Below are positions 30,288-38,725 of a DNA stretch of 64,000 bases, in pieces. Position 1 is the first letter of the stretch. Each line of letters opens with the position of its first letter. Source of the stretch: Flavobacteriales bacterium (GTDB lineage: Bacteria; Bacteroidota; Bacteroidia; Flavobacteriales_F; PHOS-HE28); assembly GCA_016702645.1 (NCBI GenBank), contig JADJDP010000036.1:1-64000 (forward strand), read 5' to 3'. The position numbers and the translations under genes are program-made. Under the pieces are notes generated by a model. The model did not search any database, was not told the origin of the DNA, and was given only the letters and a program-made list of their open reading frames with translations.

Positions 30288-31722
30288 TCACCGACCGTCA
30301 TCTCGGTGCCTTCCCCTCCGCAACAAAAGATAGATCGGCAGACCAGCGCAGGTGATGAGCGTACCCAATAGCGAATTGATCAAGACACTTCGGCCAGCGA
30401 GATAGTCCGCGACATCCGACCACACTGTGATCACGAGGAAGGCCGCAGTGAACAAGACGAACGAACCAGGCACCCACGGATAGCCCGGTACACTGTACGA
30501 TCGAGGGGTACCCTTGCCCCGCGTGCGCTGGAGGATCACTCCCAGCGCGAGCATCCCGTAGAAGAACCAGCTCACGAAAATGAGCATGTCGGTGAGCATG
30601 TCGAAGGAACCACTGAAAATGAGCACTAGCATCCACGCGAGCTGGAGCAGCAAAGCGTTGCCCGGCGTCCGCGAGGTGGGGCGCACCTTGCCCACCCATG
30701 ACAGGCCCTTGAACTGTGCGCCAACGGCATAGGTCACGCGCGCGGTGGCGAGCACGTTCGCACTCGTTGCACCCATGGTGCTCAGGACGACCAGCGCGGC
30801 CACCAAGCCACCTCCGGATCGAACCCCAGACCACTTTGGCTGCATCCGACGCGACAAGGGTCGAACCGGCCATGGTCGCGATCGGCAGGACATAGAGGTA
30901 GGTAAGGTTCACCAGTACGTACACGAGCACGCAAAAGACCATCCCGACAAAAAGTCCACGTGGAATGTTCCGCTGAGGCTCCTTGATCTCGCCTGCAATG
31001 AAGGAGATGTTGTTCCATCCATCGTATGCCCAGAACGCACCACCCAAGGCGGCGAAGTAGGCCGCGAGCAAAGCCCAACCGACCGGGCCATTCGTCGTGG
31101 CAGCGAACAGTTCGTGATCCGAGGAACCCCCTCCACCTGCCAAGAGCCCGATGATCAGCAGCGCGATCGCCATGGCCTTCAGCGTGGTGAGCACGCGCTG
31201 CACCGCACCTCCCATGCCAGCGCTGAAGTAGTTCAGGATGGTGAGCAACGTTACCAGCAGCACGGTGAGCAGCTTCTCCCCGATGTTCTCCAACGGCATG
31301 AGCGCCCCGACGCCCGGAAGATGGATAACCAAGGAGGACACGGTCCTATCGGGGAAGGATGGCAGATCAATGAACCAGGAGGCATAGTGCGCGAACACGT
31401 ATGCGATGGAAGCGGTACCCGCGGTATTGAACACGGCGAAGGCCGCCCACCCGTACAAAAAGGCGAAGCCCTCTCCATAGATCTTCCGGAAGTACACGTA
31501 CGGGCCGCCGGTGTCGGGATCCGCTGCAGCGAGTTCTGCATTGGACATGGCACCGAACAGTGAGACGATCCCGGCCAGCACCCAAACGCTCAATAGCAAC
31601 AACGGCGAACCGAGTTGCGAAGCCATCAGCGCAGGCTTCATGAAGATGCCCGAACCGATGACGGTCCCAACGATGATGGCCACCGTGGTGTTGAATCCGA
31701 AACGGCGTTGAAGTCCGTGCAT
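30288..31722 (-). CDS. APC-family amino acid permease (one frameshift)
   Basis: Inner-membrane amino-acid/polyamine/organocation transporter of about 475 residues and 12 helices. The N-terminus is typical (FNTTVAIIVGTVIGSGIFMK), then GAMSNAELAAADPDTGGPYV and AYDGWNNISFIAGEIKEPQR. A one-base slip near 30815 changes the frame: removing one C gives KVVWGSIGGGLVAALVVLST, and the second frame runs cleanly through GYPWVPGSFVLFTAAFLVIT to the stop at 30288. The gene starts 3 bp after the Rieske oxygenase stop, so the two form an operon and the permease may import the oxygenase's substrate. Confidence 0.88.
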
Positions 31723-31725
31723 GGA

Positions 31726-32803
31726 TCAGCCCATCATTTCGGCGATCAGCCGATGGAAATGGTGGGTGCCCTGTTCACGCGTAACCGAGTAACGACCATG
31801 TGCATAGTTGCGTGAACGCACGCCGCGTTGCACCGCTTCCACCACTTCCTCATCTTCCTTTTCAACTTGGTCCAGTCCCACACCAGCGCCTTCTCCCAGT
31901 TTGGTTTCATCAGCAACGAACGTGAGGAAGGAGATCCTCGTGATGCCCACGCTCTGCGGCCGAACGATGTTCAATGAAAGTCCCCACGGGTAAAAATTGA
32001 ACATCAGGTTCGGGAAGACCCACCAGTAATAAGCCGCCACCTTCTTCCCGTGATCGGGATGTCCCGCTGGAATATCGAAGCATGCTTCGTCCTTCTTCGC
32101 AATACCCAGTTGCAGGCTGGAACGCGCATACAGTTCGGTGGTATAATCACCGAAGTCCAGCAGCGCGTTCAGCGTTGGATGCACGAAGGGGATGTGGAAT
32201 CCCTCCAGGTAGTTCTCCACGTAAAGCGCCCAGTTCGCCTGCACCACATGTTCGCTGGAGAGGTCGGCCCGGTGAACGAGCTTGTCCATCGGCGACCACT
32301 GCATGCGTTCCTCCATGGGCGGGAAGGAATTCGCGGGGGCTTGTCCCAAACTTGCGAAGAGCAGCTTTCCCCATTGATGCAGCGGCAGGCTTCGCAGGTC
32401 ATCCGATCCGCTCGGAAAATCCTTCACCTCCTTGAACTCCGGCATATGCGCGAAGCCACCATCGAGGTGGAACTGCCGACCGTGATAACGACAACGCAAC
32501 TTGTCCACCTTTGCAGGGAGCGTTCACCAGAATGTTGCCCCGATGCGTGCATACGTTGGAGAGGCAGCGTAGTCGTGCCTCCCCGTCGCGCACCAGCACC
32601 AGCGGTTCATCCAAGTAGTTCTCCAGCAAGGTGAGCGGCAGTGCCGTCCCGCTCCCGCTGACCTGGTCCGTGTGTCCCACGTACTGCCAACTCGGTGCGA
32701 AGAGCTTCTCCTTCGCGGCTTCGAAATGATGAGGGTTCGTGTAGAACTCCTTCGCGAGGGTGCGGGCTTGGGAGATATCGGGGTGAACCTCGAAGGTGGG
32801 CAT
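31726..32803 (-). CDS. Rieske non-heme iron oxygenase, large subunit (one frameshift)
   Basis: Ring-hydroxylating or choline-monooxygenase-type oxygenase alpha subunit of about 358 residues. The start is ATG 32803 (MPTFEVHPDISQARTLAKEF). The Rieske [2Fe-2S] site is SNVCTHRGNILVNAPC followed by RCRYHGRQFHLDG. The catalytic iron site is ENYLEGFHIPFVHP (His-x4-His). A +1 A in the AAA run near 32513 breaks the frame between the two halves of the Rieske motif; with AA the frame joins as APCKVDKLRCRYHG. The GFHIPFVH form is nearer to choline/quaternary-amine oxygenases than to aromatic dioxygenases, but the substrate is unknown. No reductase gene is adjacent. Confidence 0.87.
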
Positions 32804-32862
32804 CGGCACTGAGCTGCGCTCCAATGTAGACCGATGCGCGCGATCGTGGCCAACTTTGCGCC

Positions 32863-33324
32863 ATGGCGAACGAACATCACTACACGCTGCACCTTCAATG
32901 GAACGGCGACCACACCCGCACCTACGACGACTACACACGCGAGCATGTGATCCGCATCGTGGGCAAGCCCGACCTCGTCGCCACCGCCGACCCGATCTTC
33001 CGTGGTGATGCCGCGCAGCACAACCCCGAAGACCTGCTGCTGGCCGCGTTGAGCAGTTGTCACATGCTCACCTACCTCGCCCTGTGCGCTCGTGCGCGGA
33101 TCGACGTGCGCAGCTATCGCGACCAGGCAACGGGAACCCTGCTGCTCACACCCGACGGTGGTGGCCGGTTCACCGAAGTGGTGCTGCATCCCGAGGTGAT
33201 GGTTGCGGAAGAACAGATGCTCGCCAAAGCGCGCGAGTTCCACCTGGCCGCGCACAAGTATTGTTTCATCGCCAACTCCGTGAACTTCCCGGTGCGCTGC
33301 GAGCCGACCGTAGGCGCAGCCTAG
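32863..33324 (+). CDS. OsmC-family protein
   Basis: Intact 153-residue OsmC/Ohr-fold peroxiredoxin that reduces organic hydroperoxides by a two-cysteine mechanism. Active cysteines are in LAALSSCHMLTYLALC and AAHKYCFIANSVNFPV; the Arg/Glu side is in HNPEDLLLAALSS. An ACTTTGC promoter-like element ends 4 bases before the ATG, so the mRNA could be leaderless. Confidence 0.87.
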   Translation: MANEHHYTLHLQWNGDHTRTYDDYTREHVIRIVGKPDLVATADPIFRGDAAQHNPEDLLLAALSSCHMLTYLALCARARIDVRSYRDQATGTLLLTPDGGGRFTEVVLHPEVMVAEEQMLAKAREFHLAAHKYCFIANSVNFPVRCEPTVGAA

Positions 33325-33770
33325 CGCATCGACCGCTCCAGCGCCGCACGCGCGGTGCGTTGCACCTTGTTGCGCACCATGGGTGACCAACCGAGCAGCA
33401 AGCCGGTGAGCCCAAGCGCCTGTCGGCTCCACCGCCAGAAGTCGAAGTGGTCGCGCTGCTGGACGATCGAGCCATCGCGCAGCACGAATTCGCTACGAAT
33501 GATGTTGTGGACCTTCCTGCCAGTGCTGGTGAAGGTGTAATGTGCATGCCACTCGCACACGCCGCTGCGTTCATCCTCCTCCAACACCTTGTATCTCACG
33601 CGTAGGTCCGCGCTCCTGCCCACGAGCATCTTCCACATCGCGCGGACCTCGGCAGCGTTCAGGTCACCGAACGCCGGATCGTTGAAGGTGGCATCGTCGG
33701 CATAGCAGGCCGCCATCGTGGAAGAATCACGCGCAACGAAGGCACCATAGAACCGATCCAGCACGGACAT
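33321..33770 (-). CDS. SnoaL-like NTF2-fold protein
   Basis: Intact 149-residue nuclear-transport-factor-2-like protein: MSVLDRFYGAFVARDSSTMA, CYADDATFNDPAFGDLNAAE, EWHAHYTFTSTGRKVHN, LRDGSIVQQRDHFDFWRWSR. Members are small ligand-binding or isomerase-type proteins; the specific role is unknown. Its stop overlaps the convergent osmC end by 4 bp, and kdnB lies upstream on the same strand with a 43-bp gap. Confidence 0.82.
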   Translation of the reverse strand: MSVLDRFYGAFVARDSSTMAACYADDATFNDPAFGDLNAAEVRAMWKMLVGRSADLRVRYKVLEEDERSGVCEWHAHYTFTSTGRKVHNIIRSEFVLRDGSIVQQRDHFDFWRWSRQALGLTGLLLGWSPMVRNKVQRTARAALERSMR

Positions 33771-33813
33771 GGGGTGAAGGTAGTTCGGTGTGGAGCGGAT
33801 CGAAGCCGGACGA

Positions 33814-34896
33814 TCACATCCTCCTGTACCAGCCCTTGATGCGTTCGTGGTCCAGCACCTGTTGCCAGTTCGGTCCGAAAGCATGGTCCCACATGTGGGG
33901 CAGGTTGTACGCCACTTCGGCCATGGCGGCGATGGTCTCCTCGCTCCAATCCTTCGCCAATCCCTGTGGGATGTGCACCCCAAGGTGCTTCACCATGCCC
34001 TTGAACTCCTGCACGTGGTCCCCATAGACATCCTCCAGTTTGTCGAACGCGATGCAGTTGGCGATGCAGTGGTGCAATTCCAACACCTTGCCCAAGCCGT
34101 AGCTCAGCGCGTGGCACACCCCTACTTCGCTGTAGGTGAGGCTAAGGCCCCCCATGTAGCTGGCGACCATGAGGTTCTCATCGCTCTTGACATTGCTGCG
34201 CTCCATTCGCAGGAAGACCTCACGGCACATCTCCAGCGCTTTTTCGCTGTATGCCTCGGCGAAGGTGTTCTTCTTGGTTCCGGTGATGGCCTCCACGCTA
34301 TGGATGTACGTGTCCATGCCCGTGTAGAACCACTGATCTCGCGGCACGCTGGCAATGAGGTCCGGATCCAGAACGATCTGGTCGAACACCGTCCAGTCGC
34401 ACTTCAAGCCCAGCTTCTTCACCGGTCCGGTGAGCACGGCGGTCATGCTCACTTCGGCACCCGTGCCACTGATGGTGGGCACACCGCAGTGATAGATGCC
34501 GGGCTTCTTGATGAGGTTGAGTCCTTGGTACTGCACACTGCTGCCCTCGTTGGTGAACATCAACGATGCAGCCTTCGCAATGTCCATCACGCTGCCGCCA
34601 CCGATGCCCACGATACCCGCAGGCAGTCCCCGCCGTTCCAGGACATCGTCCCGCAAGGCGTCGATAAGGTCCGTGGTCGGCTCTTTCAACACACTGATGA
34701 AACGCAACTCGTCACCCTCCGATCTCGGAATGCGCTCAACGAAGTCGGCCTTGCCCTCGAAGTAGTCGTCCACCACGAACACGAAGAAGCCATCATTGGC
34801 CGTGCGTTGGGGTGCGATGATCTCGCCCAACTTGTTGAAGCTGCCACGGCCGTAGCAGGTGCGAGTGACCGACTTGAAGTTGCGGAAGAGTTCCAT
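33814..34896 (-). CDS. kdnB: 3-deoxy-alpha-D-manno-octulosonate 8-oxidase KdnB
   Basis: Iron-containing alcohol dehydrogenase-fold enzyme that oxidises C8 of Kdo with NAD+, the first step to 8-amino-Kdo. It is an intact 360-residue protein. The start MELFRNFKSVTRTCYGRGSF and NKLGEIIAP match KdnB closely. The NAD site is GIVGIGGGSVMDIAKAASLM, then YHCGVPTISGTGAEVSMTAV. The metal ligand region GMDTYIHSVEAITGT is followed by VCHALSYGLGKVLELHHCIA. ATG 34896 is chosen because it begins the family N-terminus. Its partner kdnA lies some 33 kb away on the same strand; in other genomes the two are often adjacent. Confidence 0.9.
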   Translation of the reverse strand: MELFRNFKSVTRTCYGRGSFNKLGEIIAPQRTANDGFFVFVVDDYFEGKADFVERIPRSEGDELRFISVLKEPTTDLIDALRDDVLERRGLPAGIVGIGGGSVMDIAKAASLMFTNEGSSVQYQGLNLIKKPGIYHCGVPTISGTGAEVSMTAVLTGPVKKLGLKCDWTVFDQIVLDPDLIASVPRDQWFYTGMDTYIHSVEAITGTKKNTFAEAYSEKALEMCREVFLRMERSNVKSDENLMVASYMGGLSLTYSEVGVCHALSYGLGKVLELHHCIANCIAFDKLEDVYGDHVQEFKGMVKHLGVHIPQGLAKDWSEETIAAMAEVAYNLPHMWDHAFGPNWQQVLDHERIKGWYRRM

Positions 34897-35111
34897 GAGG
34901 GGGCTTTCGGTGGCTGGGGTTGAATGAGCGCCGATCGGCGTCAGCAAAGAACGCAAGGACGGACCGCTCTTTCCACACCCCCCTGTTCACAGCCACTGGC
35001 GCGGCTTCCATCAACCCGACCTTGTTGGAACATGCACCCGACCAGACCATCCGGCCGCCCCTTGCCCGGATAGTTTCGGCCTGTCTCCTCTTACCACCGG
35101 AGGCCCCCCCG

Positions 35112-36002
35112 ATGAGCCATAACGAGATCCGAGCACTGATCACCTTGATCGACGATCCCGATGAGACCATCTACTCGCAGGTGCGCGAGCGCATCGTGCA
35201 GATGGGTGACAACATCGTTCCCGACCTGGAACGCGCGTGGGAGATCGATGACTTCGGCGATCTCTTCCGCAACCGCATCGAGGACCTGCTGCACACCATC
35301 CATCTGGCAACCGTGACCGATCGCCTCAAGGCGTGGAAGGAGAGCGGCGGCGACGACCTGCTGGAAGGGGCGCTCATCATCAGCCGCTACCGCTACCCGG
35401 ACATGGACGAGCAAAAGGTGAAGGCCCGGCTCGCCGCCATCCGGCAGGACATATGGCTTGAACTGAACGACAACCTCACCGCCTTCGAGAAGGTCCGCGT
35501 CTTCAACCACATTTTCTTCCAGACGCACGGTTTCAAGGGCAACAAGCGCAATTACCACGCGCCGCAGAACAGCTACATCAACGAGGTGCTCGACAGCCGC
35601 AAGGGCAATCCCCTCTCGCTGGCCATCATCTACCAAGTACTGGCCGAGGACCTGAACCTGCCCATGCGCGGCGTGAACCTGCCCAACCACTTCGTGCTCG
35701 CCTATCTGGACGAGGAGAGCATCGGCGGTGCCGACAGCGGCCAGCAGGGTGAAGAGAGCGTGCTGTTCTACGTGAACGCCTTCAGCCAAGGCGACATCCT
35801 GGGCCGTAACGAGATCAACGAGTTCCTCACCAAGTTGAAGATCGAGCCACGCCCTTCGTTCTACGCGCCGTGCACGAACATGGACATCATTCGCCGCCAG
35901 CTGAACAATCTGGCGAACAGCTACCAGAAGATGGGCGATACCGACCGCTCCACGGACCTGGAGAGGTTGCGGGACCTCTTGGGCAAGACGGAGGAGGAGT
36001 GA
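35112..36002 (+). CDS. SirB1/transglutaminase-like protein
   Basis: Intact 296-residue cytoplasmic protein of the SirB1 (transglutaminase-like) family. It has an N-terminal helical part (MSHNEIRALITLIDDPDETI) and the family core FNHIFFQTHGFKGNKRNYHA, then PQNSYINEVLDSRKGNPLSL, AIIYQVLAEDLNLPMRGVNL and PNHFVLAYLDE. The transglutaminase Cys position is replaced, as usual in SirB1. The C-terminal LNNLANSYQKMGDTDRSTDL is TPR-like. ATG 35112 fits; the open frame upstream is non-homologous. Confidence 0.85.
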   Translation: MSHNEIRALITLIDDPDETIYSQVRERIVQMGDNIVPDLERAWEIDDFGDLFRNRIEDLLHTIHLATVTDRLKAWKESGGDDLLEGALIISRYRYPDMDEQKVKARLAAIRQDIWLELNDNLTAFEKVRVFNHIFFQTHGFKGNKRNYHAPQNSYINEVLDSRKGNPLSLAIIYQVLAEDLNLPMRGVNLPNHFVLAYLDEESIGGADSGQQGEESVLFYVNAFSQGDILGRNEINEFLTKLKIEPRPSFYAPCTNMDIIRRQLNNLANSYQKMGDTDRSTDLERLRDLLGKTEEE

Positions 36003-36023
36003 TCACACCCGCGTGAAAAGCAA

Positions 36024-36047
36024 CGGCCGGAGCCATCGCCCCGGCCG
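36024..36047. terminator. GC-rich hairpin between convergent genes
   Basis: Stem CGGCCGG / CCGGCCG with a 10-base loop, between the SirB1-like stop (36002) and the stop of the convergent T9SS protein (36071). It may serve both directions; there is no T run. Confidence 0.45.
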
Positions 36048-36070
36048 CCGCCCCTCAAAAGGACACCGAT

Positions 36071-37774
36071 CTACTCGATGACCAATCTGCCAACGGCCCG
36101 GCCCTTGGAACTTTCGACCACAATGAGGTAAACGCCGGGCGCTTCTCCACGGAGATCGAGCGTGTAGCGTTCGTCGCTGGCACGATCCGTTCGGAGCACG
36201 CGGCCACTAGCGTCCGTCACGTTGATAGTCGCGGGTCCGACCTTAGCGAGCGAAACGTGGAAGAGCCCGATGCTGGGGTTCGGATACGCCGCCAAGGTCC
36301 CTACGGTATGCTCATCGAAACCGATGGTATTGGCGTCGATCATCTTCACGCCAAGGCTTGATACCGGTCCACCGGTGAAACCAACGAACCAGTTCGCGCC
36401 GTTCCGGTTCGGGTAGTCGGGCTGGTCATAGACCTGCTGGTTGGTGGCATGATGCACGTTCTCGTTGTATCCGAAGAAGACGTTCGGATTGATGGTGGCC
36501 GTACAGATGAGGTAGCGAACGTTGTCCTCCAGGACGACCGGCTCATCGAAGGGCAGGAAAACCTGTGTCTGGTTCGTGGTGGCTTCCAGGATGTGCTTCT
36601 GGTAGTGGAGTTGCCCGAGCGTGGCAATGTTGAAGTTCGGATCGCTCAAGCCCGTGAAATTGTCCATCCATTGGTACACGCGCGTGAAGACCAACTCGCC
36701 TTCCAGTGTGAGCGGTGCGCTGATGGACGCATATCGGTGAATACCGCTCACCGCCATGCGGCTGGCGTTGGCATCACGGAAATGAACGCAACTCTCGTAC
36801 TCCCCGGTTGGCGTGGCCGGTTGTATGCCGATCGTGCTCACGGGCAAGCCGGTCGTGACATCGACCGGTGCGAAGCTGTACAGGTCGCCGAACTCGAACG
36901 GCACAGCGAAGGTGTTGTCCAGGGTGTGTTCGTCGGCGTCCACCGCCTGGGTGCTGTAGGTAAGCGTGTATCGCCCCTCGAAGGATGGCTGCGTGAGATC
37001 AGCCAGTGTGATGAAGGCGCTATCGCCGGGAGCCAGATCGAACGGGAACGAACTTTCATCGTAGAGCGGTGATCCCAGTTGATCCACCACAGCACGAAGG
37101 GTCACACCGGTACGCGCATCCGAGCCGAAGTTGTGTACCCATGCCCCCAGTTGGATGTTGTACTCACCCGCATTGGCGGCCAGCATGCTCGGATGGGCCA
37201 GGCTTGGTGGCATCAAGATCCCAAGCTTGTTGAAACCGACATCGGAAGCGTAGTACCCATCCTTGTTGCCCAACAATGCGTTGATGATGGTACCGGCATC
37301 GAGCGCGGTCCGCAGCGTTGCTCCATCGCTCGCACGGATCTGGAACACGGGGATGGTCACCTGCGTCCCAAGATCCCCGGAACCCATGACGGCAGGCGGT
37401 GCACCCACCACGTTGTTGATGATGATCACAGCGAGCGCTCCGGCATCCTGGCAGTTCTTCGCCTTCAGCGAATAGTCGCAGGTGGCGCGGTACACCACCG
37501 CGATCTTGCCGTTCAAGGCCGCCGCATTGATCAACGGCTCGCAGCACAAGCTGTCGGAGGCGCTGCCGTCAAGAGCGAGCACCAGTTCTCCAATGACACG
37601 GTTGCCAACAAGTACCATGTCCGGAGTGGCCCACGATCCGGCGGCGGGTTCAGCCCACGTATGCGGCAGGCTCGCCTGCATGATCACCGGATCCAGAATG
37701 TCGCAAGCCACCTGGGCTTGCGCAGCGATGCCGAACGGTAGAAGAAGAAGTGTGAAGCGTGTTCTCATGTTCAT
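36071..37774 (-). CDS. secreted PA-domain protein with T9SS sorting domain
   Basis: Intact 567-residue exported protein. A signal peptide (FTLLLLPFGIAAQA) precedes a protease-associated (PA) domain, about residues 25-165, with GKIAVVYRATCDYSLKAKNC, QDAGALAVIIINNVVGAPPA and VTIPVFQIRASDGATL. Two beta-sandwich modules follow (IQLGAWVHNFGSDARTGVTL, then PFDLAPGDSAFITLADL). The type A T9SS domain is LAAYPNPSIGLFHVSLAK ... PGVYLIVVES ... VGRLVIE. No catalytic domain is visible, so it may be a substrate-binding or adhesive protein rather than a protease. Confidence 0.82.
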   Translation of the reverse strand: MNMRTRFTLLLLPFGIAAQAQVACDILDPVIMQASLPHTWAEPAAGSWATPDMVLVGNRVIGELVLALDGSASDSLCCEPLINAAALNGKIAVVYRATCDYSLKAKNCQDAGALAVIIINNVVGAPPAVMGSGDLGTQVTIPVFQIRASDGATLRTALDAGTIINALLGNKDGYYASDVGFNKLGILMPPSLAHPSMLAANAGEYNIQLGAWVHNFGSDARTGVTLRAVVDQLGSPLYDESSFPFDLAPGDSAFITLADLTQPSFEGRYTLTYSTQAVDADEHTLDNTFAVPFEFGDLYSFAPVDVTTGLPVSTIGIQPATPTGEYESCVHFRDANASRMAVSGIHRYASISAPLTLEGELVFTRVYQWMDNFTGLSDPNFNIATLGQLHYQKHILEATTNQTQVFLPFDEPVVLEDNVRYLICTATINPNVFFGYNENVHHATNQQVYDQPDYPNRNGANWFVGFTGGPVSSLGVKMIDANTIGFDEHTVGTLAAYPNPSIGLFHVSLAKVGPATINVTDASGRVLRTDRASDERYTLDLRGEAPGVYLIVVESSKGRAVGRLVIE

Positions 37775-37922
37775 GCGGAGTTGTCGTTCCGCACGAATTG
37801 ACCGAGTTAGCGCTGCGTAAGCCGCATGTTGGGTGACCAGGCGTGATCCGCGTGGCGTAACGCTTCGTACCGATCGGGCTATTCTCTACACCTCCGAAAG
37901 GCCGAGAGAATCAGGTCTACGC

Positions 37923-38725
37923 TCACGAACCCGGGATGAAGACCTTGGCCAGCGTTCGGACGATGATGTGCAGGTCGAGCGCAACGCTCTGATCCCGCAC
38001 ATAGCGCAGATCGAGCGCGAGCTTGGCAGGCATCACCTCTTCCACATACGTGCGTTCGGGATCATTGCTTCGACTCAGCAGCTCGTTCTCGTTGATGTAC
38101 GCAATGCTCGCCAAGCTCGTGATGCCCGGACGCACACGCAGCACGTCGCGCTGTTCGGCCGTGTACATCGCCACGTACTTGGGCACTTCCGGGCGCGGGC
38201 CAACGATGCTCATGTCGCCGATCAAGACATTCCACAACTGCGGAAGCTCATCCAGCTTGGTCTTGCGCAAGAGGTAGCCGATACCGGTGATACGCGGATC
38301 ACGACCACCCACGGTGATCTGTCCCTTCACCTCACTGCCCGGTCGCAGTGCGATACAGCAAAAGGGAACAGCCAGCAGGCCGAAGTGAAGAAGGTTCAAT
38401 GCCCCTTCAAGGAGAGGCGTCGACCGCGCAGCAAAGGCAAGTCCGATGAAGAAGGAACCGCAATGACCACCTTGCCGTGGCGAAGAAGAAGCCAGCACCA
38501 AGCCCAGGTGGGGTCGCGCGGAAGAAGCGCGATGGTGGTGAGCGGGCGATACGAAAGGGGCCCCCAGGCAGAACCGAGGAAAGGGCACCAGCAACTTGGC
38601 CCGCATTATGGGAGGGGGGGCCCCCCGGGGGGGGGGCGGGCATGCCGAGACCAAAGGGTAGACCCGGTGGTGGGCAATTAACGACGCCAGGATATCGAAA
38701 AGGACTCCGTGTTGCTGCGCTTCAT
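37923..38725 (-). CDS. monotopic phosphoglycosyl transferase (sugar transferase), damaged N-terminus
   Basis: PglC/WcaJ-type enzyme that starts glycan assembly by moving a sugar-1-phosphate from UDP-sugar to undecaprenyl phosphate. The C-terminal half is clear: VGGRDPRITGIGYLLRKTKL, DELPQLWNVLIGDMSIVGPR, PEVPKYVAMY, RVRPGITSLASIAYIN. The N-terminal membrane helix and catalytic part are shredded by frame changes between 38400 and 38720: fragments FDILASLI and RFFRAT are visible in different frames. The ATG at 38723-38725 (MKRSNTES) overlaps the stop of the upstream aminotransferase frame (TGATG). It is the last gene of the glycan operon. Confidence 0.8.
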
